Shown one piece after another: positions 24,879 to 33,234 of a stretch of DNA of 64,000 nucleotides; position 1 is the stretch's first letter; the number at the start of each line of letters is the position of its first letter. A program made the translations under genes and the position numbers. The DNA lies in the NCBI GenBank assembly GCA_964454025.1, contig CAYVRP010000016.1, positions 1 to 64,000 of the forward strand. The letters are read 5' to 3'. The DNA comes from JAFGBI01 sp964454025 (GTDB lineage: Bacteria > Myxococcota_A > Polyangia > Polyangiales > Polyangiaceae). Under the pieces are notes generated by a model. That model ran no database searches, was not told the origin of the DNA, and saw nothing but the letters and a program-made list of their open reading frames with translations.

Positions 24879-26417
24879 TCAACCGGGCTCGGCGTACTCG
24901 AACGCGCCGATGTCGATCGCTCCGCCCTGGGGGCGAGGCACCTCGTCGAGATCGCTGGTGAGCCCCGGGATGGCGGCGCCCGCGTCGACGGCCGGGGACG
25001 TGGCGGTGAGGTGGCAGTCGCCGGCGTCCGGGTCGACCAGCCCGGGCGCGGCGACGATGTTCGCCGGGATCGCGGTCAGGTCGGCGCAGCTCGGGGCGTC
25101 ATCGTAACAACCCTCGGGGCCGTACACGAGGTTGTGATCCACCGTGACCGTGCCGAGCACGCTCGCGTCGCTTACCAGGATCTTGCCGACGCGGTACTCC
25201 GACGCCACGAGGTTGTTGCGAATGACGACGTTCTCGACGTTGGCGCTCATCACGGTGATGCCGTTGAACCACTCGTCGTTCCCCTCGTAGATGGTGTTGT
25301 TGAAGATCTCGACGTTGCGCCGCGGTCCCCCGACCCCGGCGTCGGTGATCATGATGCCGTTGTCGGTGAAGAGCAGGAGGTTGTTGTAGATCTTCACGTC
25401 CTCGAGGACGCCGTCCTCCTCGGACGACACCCGGATCCCGCCCGATGACACGATCCGATTGCCGAAGATCTCCATGGTGTTGAGCGTGGGGGTGCCGTTC
25501 CGGCCGGCGTCCCACGCGTCGAGCGAGACGTGGCCCTCGGGGAAGAAGTCGTGCACGTAGTTGCCGAAGATTCGACCGCGCTGGCTGCCCTCCTTGGCCT
25601 TGATCGCGGCGTTGCCGCCGGTGCAGGGCACCCCGGCCTCGAGGAAGACCTCGTTGCCCGACACCTCGAAGTCGCTGGTGCCCGAGATCGAGACGCTCTC
25701 CTCGTGGCCGTCCTCCTCGTCGAAGCGCGCGTTGATGACCGTGCTGTCGCGTACCGAGATGCGCGTGGAGTACCAGACCCCGATCCCGGAGGAGACGCTG
25801 AAGTAGGTGGTGCAGCCCTCGACGCGGGCGTCCTCGACCCCCTCGAGGTAGATCCCCGCCTCCCCCGCGTGCTCGACCGCGAGGCCGCGCAGCGTGACGA
25901 ACGAGGCCGGCTCGCCCTCGTCGGAGTCGACCACGGCGACGCCGTGTTCGGCGGAGTTTCGCACCGTGAGGTTACAGAGCTCGACGTGGCGCTGGCCGGC
26001 GATCTCGACGAGGCCGTCGTCCACGGCCACGCCGGTGCCGTCGATCACGGGGCGGTCGGTCGGATCCGCGGCCGCGAACAGGATGACGGCACCCTCCGCA
26101 CCCGAGCGCGTGACGACGAGGCGCTCGGCGTACGTACCTCCACCGAGGAAGACCGCGTCGCCGGGCTCCACGGCCTCCGCGGCGCGCTCCAGGCTGCGCC
26201 AGGGTGCGTCGGCGCTGCCGGCATCGGTGTCGTCGCCGGTCGGGGAGACGTAGTAGCGCTGGCCGATCGGGACCGAGCAATCGGCCCTGGCCGGCGTGGG
26301 TCCGGCGGGGAGCGGGGACCCTCGTTCGGGGGCCGTCGCCCCGTCCGCGCCGCCGCCGCAGCCGATCGGCAGCGAGCCGGCGAACAAGACCAGGACCAGC
26401 AGGTGACGATTGCTCAC
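24879..26417 (-). CDS. right-handed beta-helix lipoprotein
   Basis: A 512-residue secreted lipoprotein. Lipobox LPIGC ends near Cys20, followed by a Pro/Gly/Ala linker. From residue 45 on the sequence has the opening RYYVSPTGDDTDAGS...PWRSLERA of pectate-lyase-like proteins, then about ten parallel beta-helix coils marked by repeated G-x-x-I/V and N-N/N-x-I-x patterns (HVELCNLTVRNSAEHGVAVV, VKIYNNLLLFTDNGIMIT, VEIFNNTIYEGNDEWFNGIT). It ends VDAGAAIPG...GAIDIGAFEY, the choice-of-anchor Q type terminus. Such proteins bind or cleave surface polysaccharide; no catalytic residues can be assigned. GTG start at 26417 is preceded by GGGAGG four bases upstream; the open frame before it is not coding. 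Confidence 0.93.
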   Translation of the reverse strand: MSNRHLLVLVLFAGSLPIGCGGGADGATAPERGSPLPAGPTPARADCSVPIGQRYYVSPTGDDTDAGSADAPWRSLERAAEAVEPGDAVFLGGGTYAERLVVTRSGAEGAVILFAAADPTDRPVIDGTGVAVDDGLVEIAGQRHVELCNLTVRNSAEHGVAVVDSDEGEPASFVTLRGLAVEHAGEAGIYLEGVEDARVEGCTTYFSVSSGIGVWYSTRISVRDSTVINARFDEEDGHEESVSISGTSDFEVSGNEVFLEAGVPCTGGNAAIKAKEGSQRGRIFGNYVHDFFPEGHVSLDAWDAGRNGTPTLNTMEIFGNRIVSSGGIRVSSEEDGVLEDVKIYNNLLLFTDNGIMITDAGVGGPRRNVEIFNNTIYEGNDEWFNGITVMSANVENVVIRNNLVASEYRVGKILVSDASVLGTVTVDHNLVYGPEGCYDDAPSCADLTAIPANIVAAPGLVDPDAGDCHLTATSPAVDAGAAIPGLTSDLDEVPRPQGGAIDIGAFEYAEPG

Positions 26418-27061
26418 GGTGCCTCCCGGCGCGCCCACATCTCCGCCGGCGATCGTACCCGGCGATGGGGGTGCGTTCCAGCCGCGGGTGTCATCAGCCG
26501 ACCCCGCCGTCCGGGGCGCTGGACGGCACCAGGCGGGGTGCAGCGCCTGGCGCCGTCGGGCGCGCCGTGGGCCGCGCCTGGCGCCGCGCCCTTCGCCGGC
26601 CAGGAGGCGCCGAAGCGACAGTCCGACAGGTCGGCGTCGCAGGCGTCGGCGGGGAACCAGAAGGCCTCGAGCCGGGAGGTGGTTGCTTTGCCGGCGACTC
26701 GGAGCTCGACGGCGGCGCGCAGCGTGGAGCCCCACTGACCGTTCGCCGCCTCGAAGCCGAGGGAGGCTCCCGGCGCGGGGAGCCCGCAGTCGGGCGGCAG
26801 GGCGACGCCGTAGCTGCCGATCATCGAGTTGACGAACCACCTCTACCCCTCGGAGCAGGGGCCGTCGGGCTTGCGAAAGGCCACGAGGAAAGCGACCCTG
26901 GGTCGCGTCCGCGAGCTCCGCCCGTGGACGGCCGAGCCGGCACGGCGTCCGCCAGACGTGGGCGAAGTGAGCTCGGTAGAGCTCTTCCAAAGGGGGCTGC
27001 TGGCGGCAGTGGGGAAGCTCGTCCCGAATGTGCGCCGGGAGGGGGCGGTCAGGATCACCAA
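26414..27061 (-). pseudogene. gene interrupted by an in-frame stop
   Basis: In one minus-strand frame the upstream piece ends VAFLVAFRKPDGPCSEG, then TAG (26845-26843), and the same frame continues RWFVNSMIGSYGVALPPDCG, then sequence with three Cys ending near CDADLSDCRFGASWP. Reading through the stop gives a natural-looking secreted domain of about 110 residues, so a gene seems to have been broken by a point mutation. Downstream residues become low complexity and overlap the start of the beta-helix gene by four bases. Family not recognised. An ORF from the ATG at 26824 could still express 136 residues. Confidence 0.5.
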
Positions 27062-27152
27062 TTCGGCGCCGGCGTGCCCGGCGGTCGCCGCTCGCCCGCC
27101 GCTGGCGTACAGTTCTCCCCGAACCGGGAGCTCGAGACGGAAGGGGAGGAGG

Positions 27153-27662
27153 ATGAACGACCAGGCCGCCGAGATGCGTCGCTTCCTGGAGCAGCTCTGC
27201 GCAGCGCTCGACGCCGGGCGGGCGCTGCGGGACCGGCCGCGCTGGCCGCGCCGCGCGGTCCCCGTCGCGGTCGGGGTCGCGGCGGTTCTGGGCGGCTGCC
27301 ACCGTCACGGCGGGTCCTGCGAGCCTGGCTTCCCCGCGGAGCCCGGCGTCCCGGCCGAGGCGACCGGCCCGCTCACTTCGACCGCGCCCGCGAGCACGGG
27401 GTCGTTCGCGCCGGAACCGGCCGCCGCCTGGCCGGGCGCGACTGCGCCCGGGAGCACGTCCCCCGCGGTGCCCATCGCGACGGGACCGGTGGACGACGGT
27501 GGCTACGCCCCGCCCTCTCCTCCCGGGGAGATGGTCGTCAAGTACGGCGTCCCGGCGGAGCTGGAGCCCGTGCCGGCGCCGCCGCCCCCGAACCCGGGCA
27601 CCAAGTACGCCGCGCCGCCGCCCGGGCCGCCGCAGCCGCGCTACGCCGCGCCGCTGCGCTGA
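27153..27662 (+). CDS. proline-rich lipoprotein-like protein
   Basis: A 169-residue protein. The first 35 residues are helical and basic and lead into a hydrophobic segment (VPVAVGVAAVLGG) ending in a Cys at about residue 49, which resembles a late lipobox; the long cytoplasmic-type N-terminus is unusual for a lipoprotein, so a membrane anchor is an alternative. The rest is Pro/Ala/Gly/Thr-rich and repeats YAAPPPG-like units near the end (KYAAPPPGPPQPRYAAPLR). It looks like an extended envelope linker protein. ATG at 27153 directly follows AAGGGGAGGAGG. It converges on the outer-membrane protein gene 33 bases away. Confidence 0.75.
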   Translation: MNDQAAEMRRFLEQLCAALDAGRALRDRPRWPRRAVPVAVGVAAVLGGCHRHGGSCEPGFPAEPGVPAEATGPLTSTAPASTGSFAPEPAAAWPGATAPGSTSPAVPIATGPVDDGGYAPPSPPGEMVVKYGVPAELEPVPAPPPPNPGTKYAAPPPGPPQPRYAAPLR

Positions 27663-27695
27663 GCGCTCGCGCCGAGACACCCTCGGCGCCGGCCG

Positions 27696-28787
27696 CTAGA
27701 GCACGCGCAGCCGCGCACCCAGCGACAGCGTCAGGAAGTGGAGCCAGTTGCTGGTGTAGCCGTCGCCGGGGCCGTCGTCGTTGCCGGTGCCGTCGGCGCC
27801 GCCGCCGAAGTAGCGCAGGTTGAGGAACACCTCGCCCAGGTCGGCGAGCGGCACGCCGCCGCGCACGCTCAGATCCACCACGGCGCCCTCGACGTCGGTG
27901 TCGGCGCCGTTGATGTACTTGATCGGCGCGTAGAAGCCGTCCACCTCACCCTCGAGGAACCGCTTCGACGGGAAGGTGATCCGCGCCGCCGCGCGCAGCA
28001 GCGGCACCGGTCCGACGTTACGGTTGGTGACGAGCTGCTCCCCGTCGAGCGACGCGAACTCGATGGTGGCGTCGCGGATCTGCAGGCCGCCGCCGAGCCA
28101 GAGGTCGTGCCGCGGGCTCCGGAGCACGTCGCGCGCGATGCCGGCGCGCCAGAAGGGGAAGCCGTAGGTGAAGGTCATGGGCGTGCCCCGTGCGAAGACC
28201 TCGTCGTCGATGGTGAGATCGCGGGGCGCCACCTCCTGGGTCACGAGCTTCAGCGGCTGATAGACCAGCGTGATGACGGTGCGCTCGCGGAGGAAGAGAT
28301 CGGCGCCGAGGCGTGCGAAGGGAAAGAGGACGTCCTGCCCGGCGTCCTTCACGTAGTCGATCTCGCTCCCGTCCTTCGAGAACTGGACCGTGTGGTGGAG
28401 GGCGGCCAGAAAGCCGAGCTCCGCCGCGAGCGCGACGCCCAGGTGCCGGCGCTCCGCTGGCGCCGTCGCGGTGGGAGCGGCGGGCACGGGCGGCGCCCCG
28501 CTCGACTCGGTCACGGGAGCCGGCGCGGTCTCCGCGGGGTTCGCTGGGGGGGCCGCGGGCGGTGTGCTCGCCGCCGCTGCGGCCGAGCCAGGCGCGGCCA
28601 GTGGTGGGGTGACGGCCGCTGCCGTCGCCGACCCCTCCGCGGAGCCCGCGCCCGGCTCGCCGGGGACCGCCGCGGCGGGCGGGGCCTCGACCGGGGCCGG
28701 CGTCTGTCCCGAAGCTAGCGTCGGCACGAGCAGGCTGATCGCCGGCAACGCGGCCAGCAGGCAGAGCGAGTGGTGTCGTCGGGTCAC
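27696..28787 (-). CDS. outer-membrane beta-barrel-like protein with Ala/Pro linker
   Basis: A 363-residue exported protein. GTG start at 28787, signal peptide over residues 6-27 (LCLLAALPAISLLVPTLASG), then a Pro/Ala/Thr-rich linker to about residue 115. Residues 115-363 show alternating hydrophobic and polar beta-strand patterns (LGVALAAELGFLAALHHTVQ, RTVITLVYQPLKLV, MTFTYGFPFWRAGIARD) and end in a strand LTLSLGARLRVL, close to the hydrophobic C-terminal strand that outer-membrane barrels use for assembly, although the last residue is Leu rather than Phe. Function unknown; a small barrel of about ten strands fits the length. Confidence 0.8.
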   Translation of the reverse strand: MTRRHHSLCLLAALPAISLLVPTLASGQTPAPVEAPPAAAVPGEPGAGSAEGSATAAAVTPPLAAPGSAAAAASTPPAAPPANPAETAPAPVTESSGAPPVPAAPTATAPAERRHLGVALAAELGFLAALHHTVQFSKDGSEIDYVKDAGQDVLFPFARLGADLFLRERTVITLVYQPLKLVTQEVAPRDLTIDDEVFARGTPMTFTYGFPFWRAGIARDVLRSPRHDLWLGGGLQIRDATIEFASLDGEQLVTNRNVGPVPLLRAAARITFPSKRFLEGEVDGFYAPIKYINGADTDVEGAVVDLSVRGGVPLADLGEVFLNLRYFGGGADGTGNDDGPGDGYTSNWLHFLTLSLGARLRVL

Positions 28788-29104
28788 GGGGTGTGGATCC
28801 TCTCTGGTGTGGCGGATGGTTACGCTTCTATGCGTCGCCTTTCGGTGGGCGCAAGGGCAAGGCAATGGGGCTTCTCGCTCGGGAGTCCCCTGCGCCGCCG
28901 GCGGCCGTGGGGCGACCGCAGGGCGCGATCGTCGCCCAGCCTCACCAGACCGTGACCCCGACGGTGAGCCCGGCGAGCCCGCCACCGGGGGAGGGTCGTG
29001 GGCGAGCCCCGGCAGGTCGCGGACCCGGATGCGTTCGTCCACGACGGGGCCGAGCGCCGTCGCGGTCGCGCCGAGAGAAGCGGCCTCGCGATCCGGGCGG
29101 CGAC
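28788..29104. other. intergenic stretch with no gene
   Basis: Between two minus-strand genes: it carries the upstream region of the beta-barrel gene and the tail of the stressosome operon transcript. No open frame with natural composition and no obvious terminator hairpin with a T-run. Confidence 0.5.
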
Positions 29105-29557
29105 CTAGGCTGCCCTGTACTTGCGCGCAACCAGCGCGGTTCCCCCGCCGCTGCGCGCGGAAATCGAGAGCTCGTCCATGAGCCGCCTGATGGCCCCCAG
29201 GCCCAGACCGAGCCCTCGGCGGCCGACGATGGTCGTGTCCTCGGCCAGATTACGGTTCTCCGAGCATCCGTCCTGGATCATGGCTTCCACGTCCTTGATC
29301 CCCGGTCCCCGGTCGAGAGCCTGAAGCTCCAGACACCGCGTGCTCGCGCGCAGAAGGATCTCGCCTTCGGTGGCGTGCTTCAGGATGTTCGTCGCCGCTT
29401 CGCTAACCGCAATCGCGAACTCCCAGCCGCCTTTCTTGTCGAACCCCGTCTCCCGAGCGAGCCGCAGGGCGGCCGCCTGAACGACGGCGACATCTGAGTC
29501 GCTGCGCAGGAAATACCATTTCTCAACAGCAGACGGAGACGCAGGTGGCGTCGTCAT
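29105..29557 (-). CDS. anti-sigma regulatory factor-type HATPase (RsbW/RsbT family)
   Basis: A 150-residue GHKL-type ATPase of the anti-sigma/serine kinase family. The ATP-binding boxes are visible: N-box SEAATN near residues 52-57, G1 box DRGPGIKD near 82-89 and G2 box GLGLGLGA near 115-122, followed by SGGGTALVARKY at the end. It overlaps the RsbX-like gene by 35 bases and is the last gene of the stressosome operon. RsbT kinases phosphorylate the stressosome proteins, while RsbW binds and inhibits a sigma factor; this second HATPase could play either output role. No sigma factor gene is in the window, so its target is elsewhere. Confidence 0.9.
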   Translation of the reverse strand: MTTPPASPSAVEKWYFLRSDSDVAVVQAAALRLARETGFDKKGGWEFAIAVSEAATNILKHATEGEILLRASTRCLELQALDRGPGIKDVEAMIQDGCSENRNLAEDTTIVGRRGLGLGLGAIRRLMDELSISARSGGGTALVARKYRAA

Positions 29558-30083
29558 GACCGTAGCCCCAGTGGCCCAAGACCGCCTCTGCCAGCGCCTG
29601 TGCTTCCAAGTGCCGGTATCGTTCGAGGTTCAGGCGCTGCGAGACGCCGTCGGTATGAATCACGAAGACATCGCCGCCGTGAATACGAAAGCTCCTCTCC
29701 ACCACTCTGCGCATGTTGTACCCCACGATGCCGGGCGCGAAGAGGGGCCTGACCTCCTCCTGGAAGAGCCCGACCACCTCGACGTTGCCCACCGCGGTGT
29801 GGATCATCTCGCCCGCATCGGGTCGTATCCGCACCAGGGCCACCGCCGCACCACGAGTGTGCGCGATGGCTCGGTGCAGCCCCCTCATGAGGGAACCCAG
29901 GGACTCATCCTGGTGGGCCTCTACGTAACTGCACGCTGCACCCGCCGCCGCCGCGGCTTCGGGGCCGTGTCCCAGCCCGTCAATCACCGCGATCAGTGCC
30001 CCGTCATTCAGCCACCTCACCACGTAGCCGTCACCACAGACGTTCTCACCGGTCTTCGGTCGCATGGCAGCGCCGATCCTCAT
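29523..30083 (-). CDS. rsbX: RsbX-like PP2C phosphatase
   Basis: A 186-residue SpoIIE/PP2C-type serine phosphatase. Metal-binding Asp residues appear in VIDGLGHGPEAA near 33-44 and in HTDGVSQRL near 143-151, and GHDDATCVSV closes the active-site motif near 174-183. It has only the catalytic domain, as RsbX does, with no sensor. In stressosomes RsbX removes phosphate from RsbS and RsbR, resetting the complex. The first four bases overlap the last four of the rsbT-type gene (ATGA), so its production is coupled to the kinase it opposes. Confidence 0.9.
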   Translation of the reverse strand: MRIGAAMRPKTGENVCGDGYVVRWLNDGALIAVIDGLGHGPEAAAAAGAACSYVEAHQDESLGSLMRGLHRAIAHTRGAAVALVRIRPDAGEMIHTAVGNVEVVGLFQEEVRPLFAPGIVGYNMRRVVERSFRIHGGDVFVIHTDGVSQRLNLERYRHLEAQALAEAVLGHWGYGHDDATCVSVCC

Positions 30084-30805
30084 GAGAGTTCCTTCTCCAT
30101 GATCACGACCGTCCCCTGGCCGGGCCCGGTGTCGATCTCGAAGCGGTCCATGAGCCGCCGACAGCCCTGGAGCCCGAGCCCCATCCCCGTCTTCGAGGTG
30201 TAGTCGCCCTTGAGGATACGGTCGAGGTCGGTGATCCCTGGACCCCGGTCACGAGCCTCGATGCGAATGCCGCGCTTGGTCCTCAACGCCAGCAGGCTGA
30301 CCGTTCCCTCGTGGGCATACGTGAAGATGTTCCTCGACACTTCCGAAACCGCGGTGGCGATCTTGGTCTGATCGGTGGACCCGAACCCGATCGACGCAGC
30401 GAACCCGCGCGCTCGACCGCGCGCACGGACGATGTCGGCCTCCTCACGGATGTCGATGGTTACCGTCTGGCCAGGAGGTTGCGGAGCCCGAATCGCCTCG
30501 GCTCCGTGAGCGGCTCGCTGCCGTGTCCCTCGGGTCTGGACATCCGGTCGTGCTCGCGAAGACTCTGCCGAGAGCATGGCTCGCAGCGCCCGGCCACCGA
30601 GCGCCTCGGTGCCGCCCCCGCCGGACATCAACTTCAGCCCGCGCTCGAGCTCGCTGACGATCTCGGGGGTGAGGCCCCGGTGCTCGAGGTCGTCTTCCGT
30701 CAGGCCACACTGATGCAGCGCATATCGAAGAACCCCGCGAGCAACGATGGGGTTGACGAACTCGCGGAGCGTCTCCTGGACTCGTTCAGCCGTCTTGCTC
30801 GCCAT
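30080..30805 (-). CDS. rsbT: RsbT-like serine kinase with N-terminal extension
   Basis: A 241-residue protein. The last 130 residues are an RsbT-type GHKL kinase: N-box SEVSRN near 157-162, G1 box DRGPGITDLDR near 188-198, G2 box GMGLGLQGCRRL near 207-218, and a GQGTVVIMEKEL end. Residues 1-110 are an extra helical domain (RVQETLREFVNPIVARGVLR, then LTPEIVSELERGLKLM) not found in plain RsbT. I take the ATG at 30805, seven bases after GGAG and inside the end of the rsbS gene (20-base overlap), over the ORF's first ATG 81 bases upstream. Its job should be to phosphorylate RsbS and RsbR and to be released upon stress. Confidence 0.9.
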   Translation of the reverse strand: MASKTAERVQETLREFVNPIVARGVLRYALHQCGLTEDDLEHRGLTPEIVSELERGLKLMSGGGGTEALGGRALRAMLSAESSRARPDVQTRGTRQRAAHGAEAIRAPQPPGQTVTIDIREEADIVRARGRARGFAASIGFGSTDQTKIATAVSEVSRNIFTYAHEGTVSLLALRTKRGIRIEARDRGPGITDLDRILKGDYTSKTGMGLGLQGCRRLMDRFEIDTGPGQGTVVIMEKELS

Positions 30806-31235
30806 ACCCTCCGGGAGCCCCGTCACTCGTGAGCATTTCCAATGCCCATGCGTCATCGACCTTTCGGCGAATCGCGGTGTACCCAAAGAGCTCGAGAGCG
30901 CTCTCGAGGTTGAGGGCCGTCCGCACGTTGTCGAGCGCCATGCCCATCTCGACGAGGGTGATGGCCATTCCGGCGTCGAGGCCTGCCAGAACGGTGCGCA
31001 CGCCCATCAGCGTGGAGATCCGAGCGATGTCACGGATCGAGCGGGCGATGTAGCTATCGAGAATGCCCACACCGGAAACCTCTATGATGAGGCCGTCCAC
31101 GTCGTGCTGCCGAATCGCCGCCGCGACGTCGTTCTTGAGCTCGACCACGAGCTGATCGGTGAGCTCGACCTGAATGGCGACGATCAGTGTCCCGTAAAGT
31201 CTGATAATCGGGATCGACCGACGTGTGGTGGTCAT
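30786..31235 (-). CDS. rsbS: RsbS-like STAS scaffold protein
   Basis: A 149-residue single STAS-domain protein, the core scaffold of stressosomes. The phosphorylation loop reads VSGVGILDSYIARSIRD near residues 53-69, where the Ser after LD is the residue RsbT phosphorylates. GLDAGMAITLVEMGMALDNV near 83-104 is the typical STAS second half. The C-terminal 25 residues are Gly/Asp-rich and longer than in Bacillus RsbS. The first four bases overlap the end of the rsbR-type gene (ATGA), so the two scaffold proteins are made in step. Confidence 0.92.
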   Translation of the reverse strand: MTTTRRSIPIIRLYGTLIVAIQVELTDQLVVELKNDVAAAIRQHDVDGLIIEVSGVGILDSYIARSIRDIARISTLMGVRTVLAGLDAGMAITLVEMGMALDNVRTALNLESALELFGYTAIRRKVDDAWALEMLTSDGAPGGYGEQDG

Positions 31236-32290
31236 GACGTGCCGCGCTGATTGCCGCCGACTTGCTTCAGGAAAAGCAGGCAGTCCTTGAGCCCATCCTT
31301 GAGGTTGCGTAGGGTGCGGACCTCGGTCAGATCGGCGCCAATCTCCACCAGTGTCTGGGCAATCGCTGGACTCAAGCCGGTGAGCACGCAGCGGGTGCCC
31401 AGGAGATTGGCCGCGCGCGACACCCGCAGCAGGTAGTCGGCGGTGCGAGTATCGACGATCTCAACGCCAGTGATGTCGATGATCACGCACTTGGACTGAG
31501 TCTGGACGATGCGCTCGAGCAGGGTGGTCATGATGTCCATCGACCGCTTCGTGTCCACCACCCCGACTACGGGCAGGACCAGCACGTCGTCCCAGATCTC
31601 CATGACCGGCGTCGAGAGCTCCCGGATCGCCGCCGCCTGCTTCTCTATCGTGTCCAGTTTTTCCTGCAACTCGCGGGCCACGGATTGGGTGGTGGCGTCC
31701 AGCGCGGCCTTCTGCTCCGCGACTTCCTCAGGACGCCATTCGCTCTCGGGCTTGACGATGATCTGGCAGATATCGTCCCCCTTCGCCACGCACTTCGTCT
31801 CCATGCCCAAGAGGCGGCCCCGGCCAAGGAAGGCGGAGCACCAACCGATGGCGTAGCCCACCAGCGAATGGCACACCGGAGACGCAGACACACCGAATTC
31901 GGCCAGGTGGATCTGGGCTTCGTAGGAGTTCTTCCAGGTTCCGCGATGGAAGAACGTACCGGCGTCGAGGTCGAAGTCCATCACGTCGGGTGTGGAGTGG
32001 ACGATCCCTTCCCAGGAGTGGAGCGCCGGGCCGCAACCCAGCCGATCGGCGTCGGTGTCCCAATCGTAGCTCTTGGAGAGAACCTCGTAGTCTCCCTGGC
32101 CACAGCGGTAGCCAAACTGGGTCAGAATCGCCCTCGCCAGTTGATCCCCGAGCTGATGGTAGAGGAGGCGCCGCAAGGCGGCGAAGGCGTCCTGGCGAAA
32201 CAGGAGCATTCGATCACGGCCGAGCTTGATCTGGCCGGATTCGGGATCGAACTCGAGCATCTTCCTCAGGTCGAGATCAGCTATCTTCAC
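31232..32290 (-). CDS. rsbR: RsbR-like sensor with XylR_N/V4R and STAS domains
   Basis: A 352-residue stressosome sensor. Residues about 5-190 are an XylR_N-type plus V4R (4-vinyl reductase) domain, with FRQDAFAALRRLLYHQLGDQ and YAIGWCSAFLGRGRLLGMET followed by CVAKGDDICQIIVKPESEW, the Cys-containing end typical of V4R and suggesting ligand or metal sensing. A helical linker (195-235, QKAALDATTQSVARELQEKL) leads into the C-terminal STAS domain (240-345), whose loop DITGVEIVDTRTADYLLRV carries the Thr phosphorylated by RsbT in RsbR proteins. GTG start with AAAGGA eight bases upstream. Most RsbR proteins have a globin-like N-terminus; a XylR_N/V4R sensor suggests an aromatic or small-molecule signal. 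First gene of the operon. Confidence 0.92.
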   Translation of the reverse strand: MKIADLDLRKMLEFDPESGQIKLGRDRMLLFRQDAFAALRRLLYHQLGDQLARAILTQFGYRCGQGDYEVLSKSYDWDTDADRLGCGPALHSWEGIVHSTPDVMDFDLDAGTFFHRGTWKNSYEAQIHLAEFGVSASPVCHSLVGYAIGWCSAFLGRGRLLGMETKCVAKGDDICQIIVKPESEWRPEEVAEQKAALDATTQSVARELQEKLDTIEKQAAAIRELSTPVMEIWDDVLVLPVVGVVDTKRSMDIMTTLLERIVQTQSKCVIIDITGVEIVDTRTADYLLRVSRAANLLGTRCVLTGLSPAIAQTLVEIGADLTEVRTLRNLKDGLKDCLLFLKQVGGNQRGTS

Positions 32291-32346
32291 GCGTTTCGTC
32301 CTTTCCCGTGCGGTCGTTCGGAGCGGGCTCGAACGACGCTACGGTC

Positions 32347-32352
32347 AGTATA
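32347..32352 (-). promoter_or_regulatory. possible -10 element of the stressosome operon
   Basis: TATACT on the minus strand, 57 bases before the rsbR GTG. A weak -35 is the only partner at 17-base spacing (ACCATC), so the call rests mainly on the hexamer and its place in an otherwise G+C-rich region. Confidence 0.35.
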
Positions 32353-32997
32353 GCGGTTCCGAGGCTCCCGATGGTGTCCCAAATTGCTGCGGCCAGCAGC
32401 CCCGACTTCGAGAAGCGACGGGCAGGCCGAGGCGGGCAAGACTGGGTGATGCTGGGAGGTTGACTACACTCGGGCGGTGCGCGGGAGGCGTTCGGCGGAC
32501 TGTACGGGTCGTCTGCGCTGGCCCGAGCTGCGGCGCGACCTGGCGGGTCCTGCGCACCTACCCGGCCCGACATCTCTGGTGGTCTGACGGCGGGCGGAGA
32601 GGGCCACGACGTCGCCAGCGCCGACGGTCAGTCCGACCCCGCTGCCGGCGGTCGAGTCCGTCGCGATGGCGCCGTCGTCCCCACCCAGCGTGGTGTCACC
32701 GACAACCGGCAACGGGCCTCCGGATCGTGGCGGCCCGCGGCGCGAGCGGCAGTCTGGTGCAGCGGCGGGGCGTCCTCGCCTACGGGGCCGGGCCCGAGCA
32801 CGACCTGCTCGGTGTCCACGACCGCGCCGCGGCGCAGCCGCTCGGCCCCGGGGCTCTGCCGCGCAAGCCGCAGCGACCCCCGACCCACGTCGGCGGCCGC
32901 GGCGTGACGCCGTCCGGGCCCAGGCCCCCAGCCGGGTGCAGGTCACGGCGACGCACCGCACCGGACACGTGCAAGCATGCTCCGCGCCCGACCGGTC
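32353..32997. other. gene-poor decayed stretch
   Basis: No intact gene over 645 bases. Minus-strand segment TLGGDDGAIATDSTAGSGVG near 32640-32700 looks like a piece of a repetitive secreted protein, but it is cut off by stops and frame changes. Region grades into the antitoxin remnant to the right. Confidence 0.4.
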
Positions 32998-33234
32998 ATG
33001 CTGCAGGTCCGCAATGTCCCGGAGCAGATGCGCCGCACCCTCAAGGCGCGGGCGGCGCCGGCCGGCCTGTCGCGCTCGGATCATGTCCTCGCCGAGCCGA
33101 GGCGCGGCGCCGAGCGGCCTACGCACGAAGAGCTCATCGCACGACTGGCACGCCGGCCCTCGGTGTGTCTGAGGCAATGGGCACCTCCCCCCGCTTGGTG
33201 GACGGCCCGACCGGCGCGGCCATGCTCGAGGTAG
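32998..33234 (+). CDS. orphan FitA-like ribbon-helix-helix antitoxin, probably truncated
   Basis: From ATG 32998 the first 50 residues match FitA/Arc-type antitoxins: MLQVRNVPEQMRRTLKARAA, then GLSRSDHVLAEPRRGAERPT and HEELIARLARRPSV. This is the ribbon-helix-helix DNA-binding core plus the RPTxEEL linker common in VapB partners of PIN toxins. After this point the sequence becomes Trp/Pro/Arg-rich and probably out of frame; one frame over it continues LSEAMG, closer to the expected ELSxxEAV. No PIN-domain toxin follows, so this is an orphan or decayed antitoxin. The family normally binds its own promoter. Confidence 0.6.
   Translation: MLQVRNVPEQMRRTLKARAAPAGLSRSDHVLAEPRRGAERPTHEELIARLARRPSVCLRQWAPPPAWWTARPARPCSR

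Noticed and set aside
29105..32290. Sigma-B-type sigma factor in the stressosome operon
   Set aside because: All five reading frames were checked: STAS, GHKL and PP2C domains only; no sigma region 2 or 4 helices.
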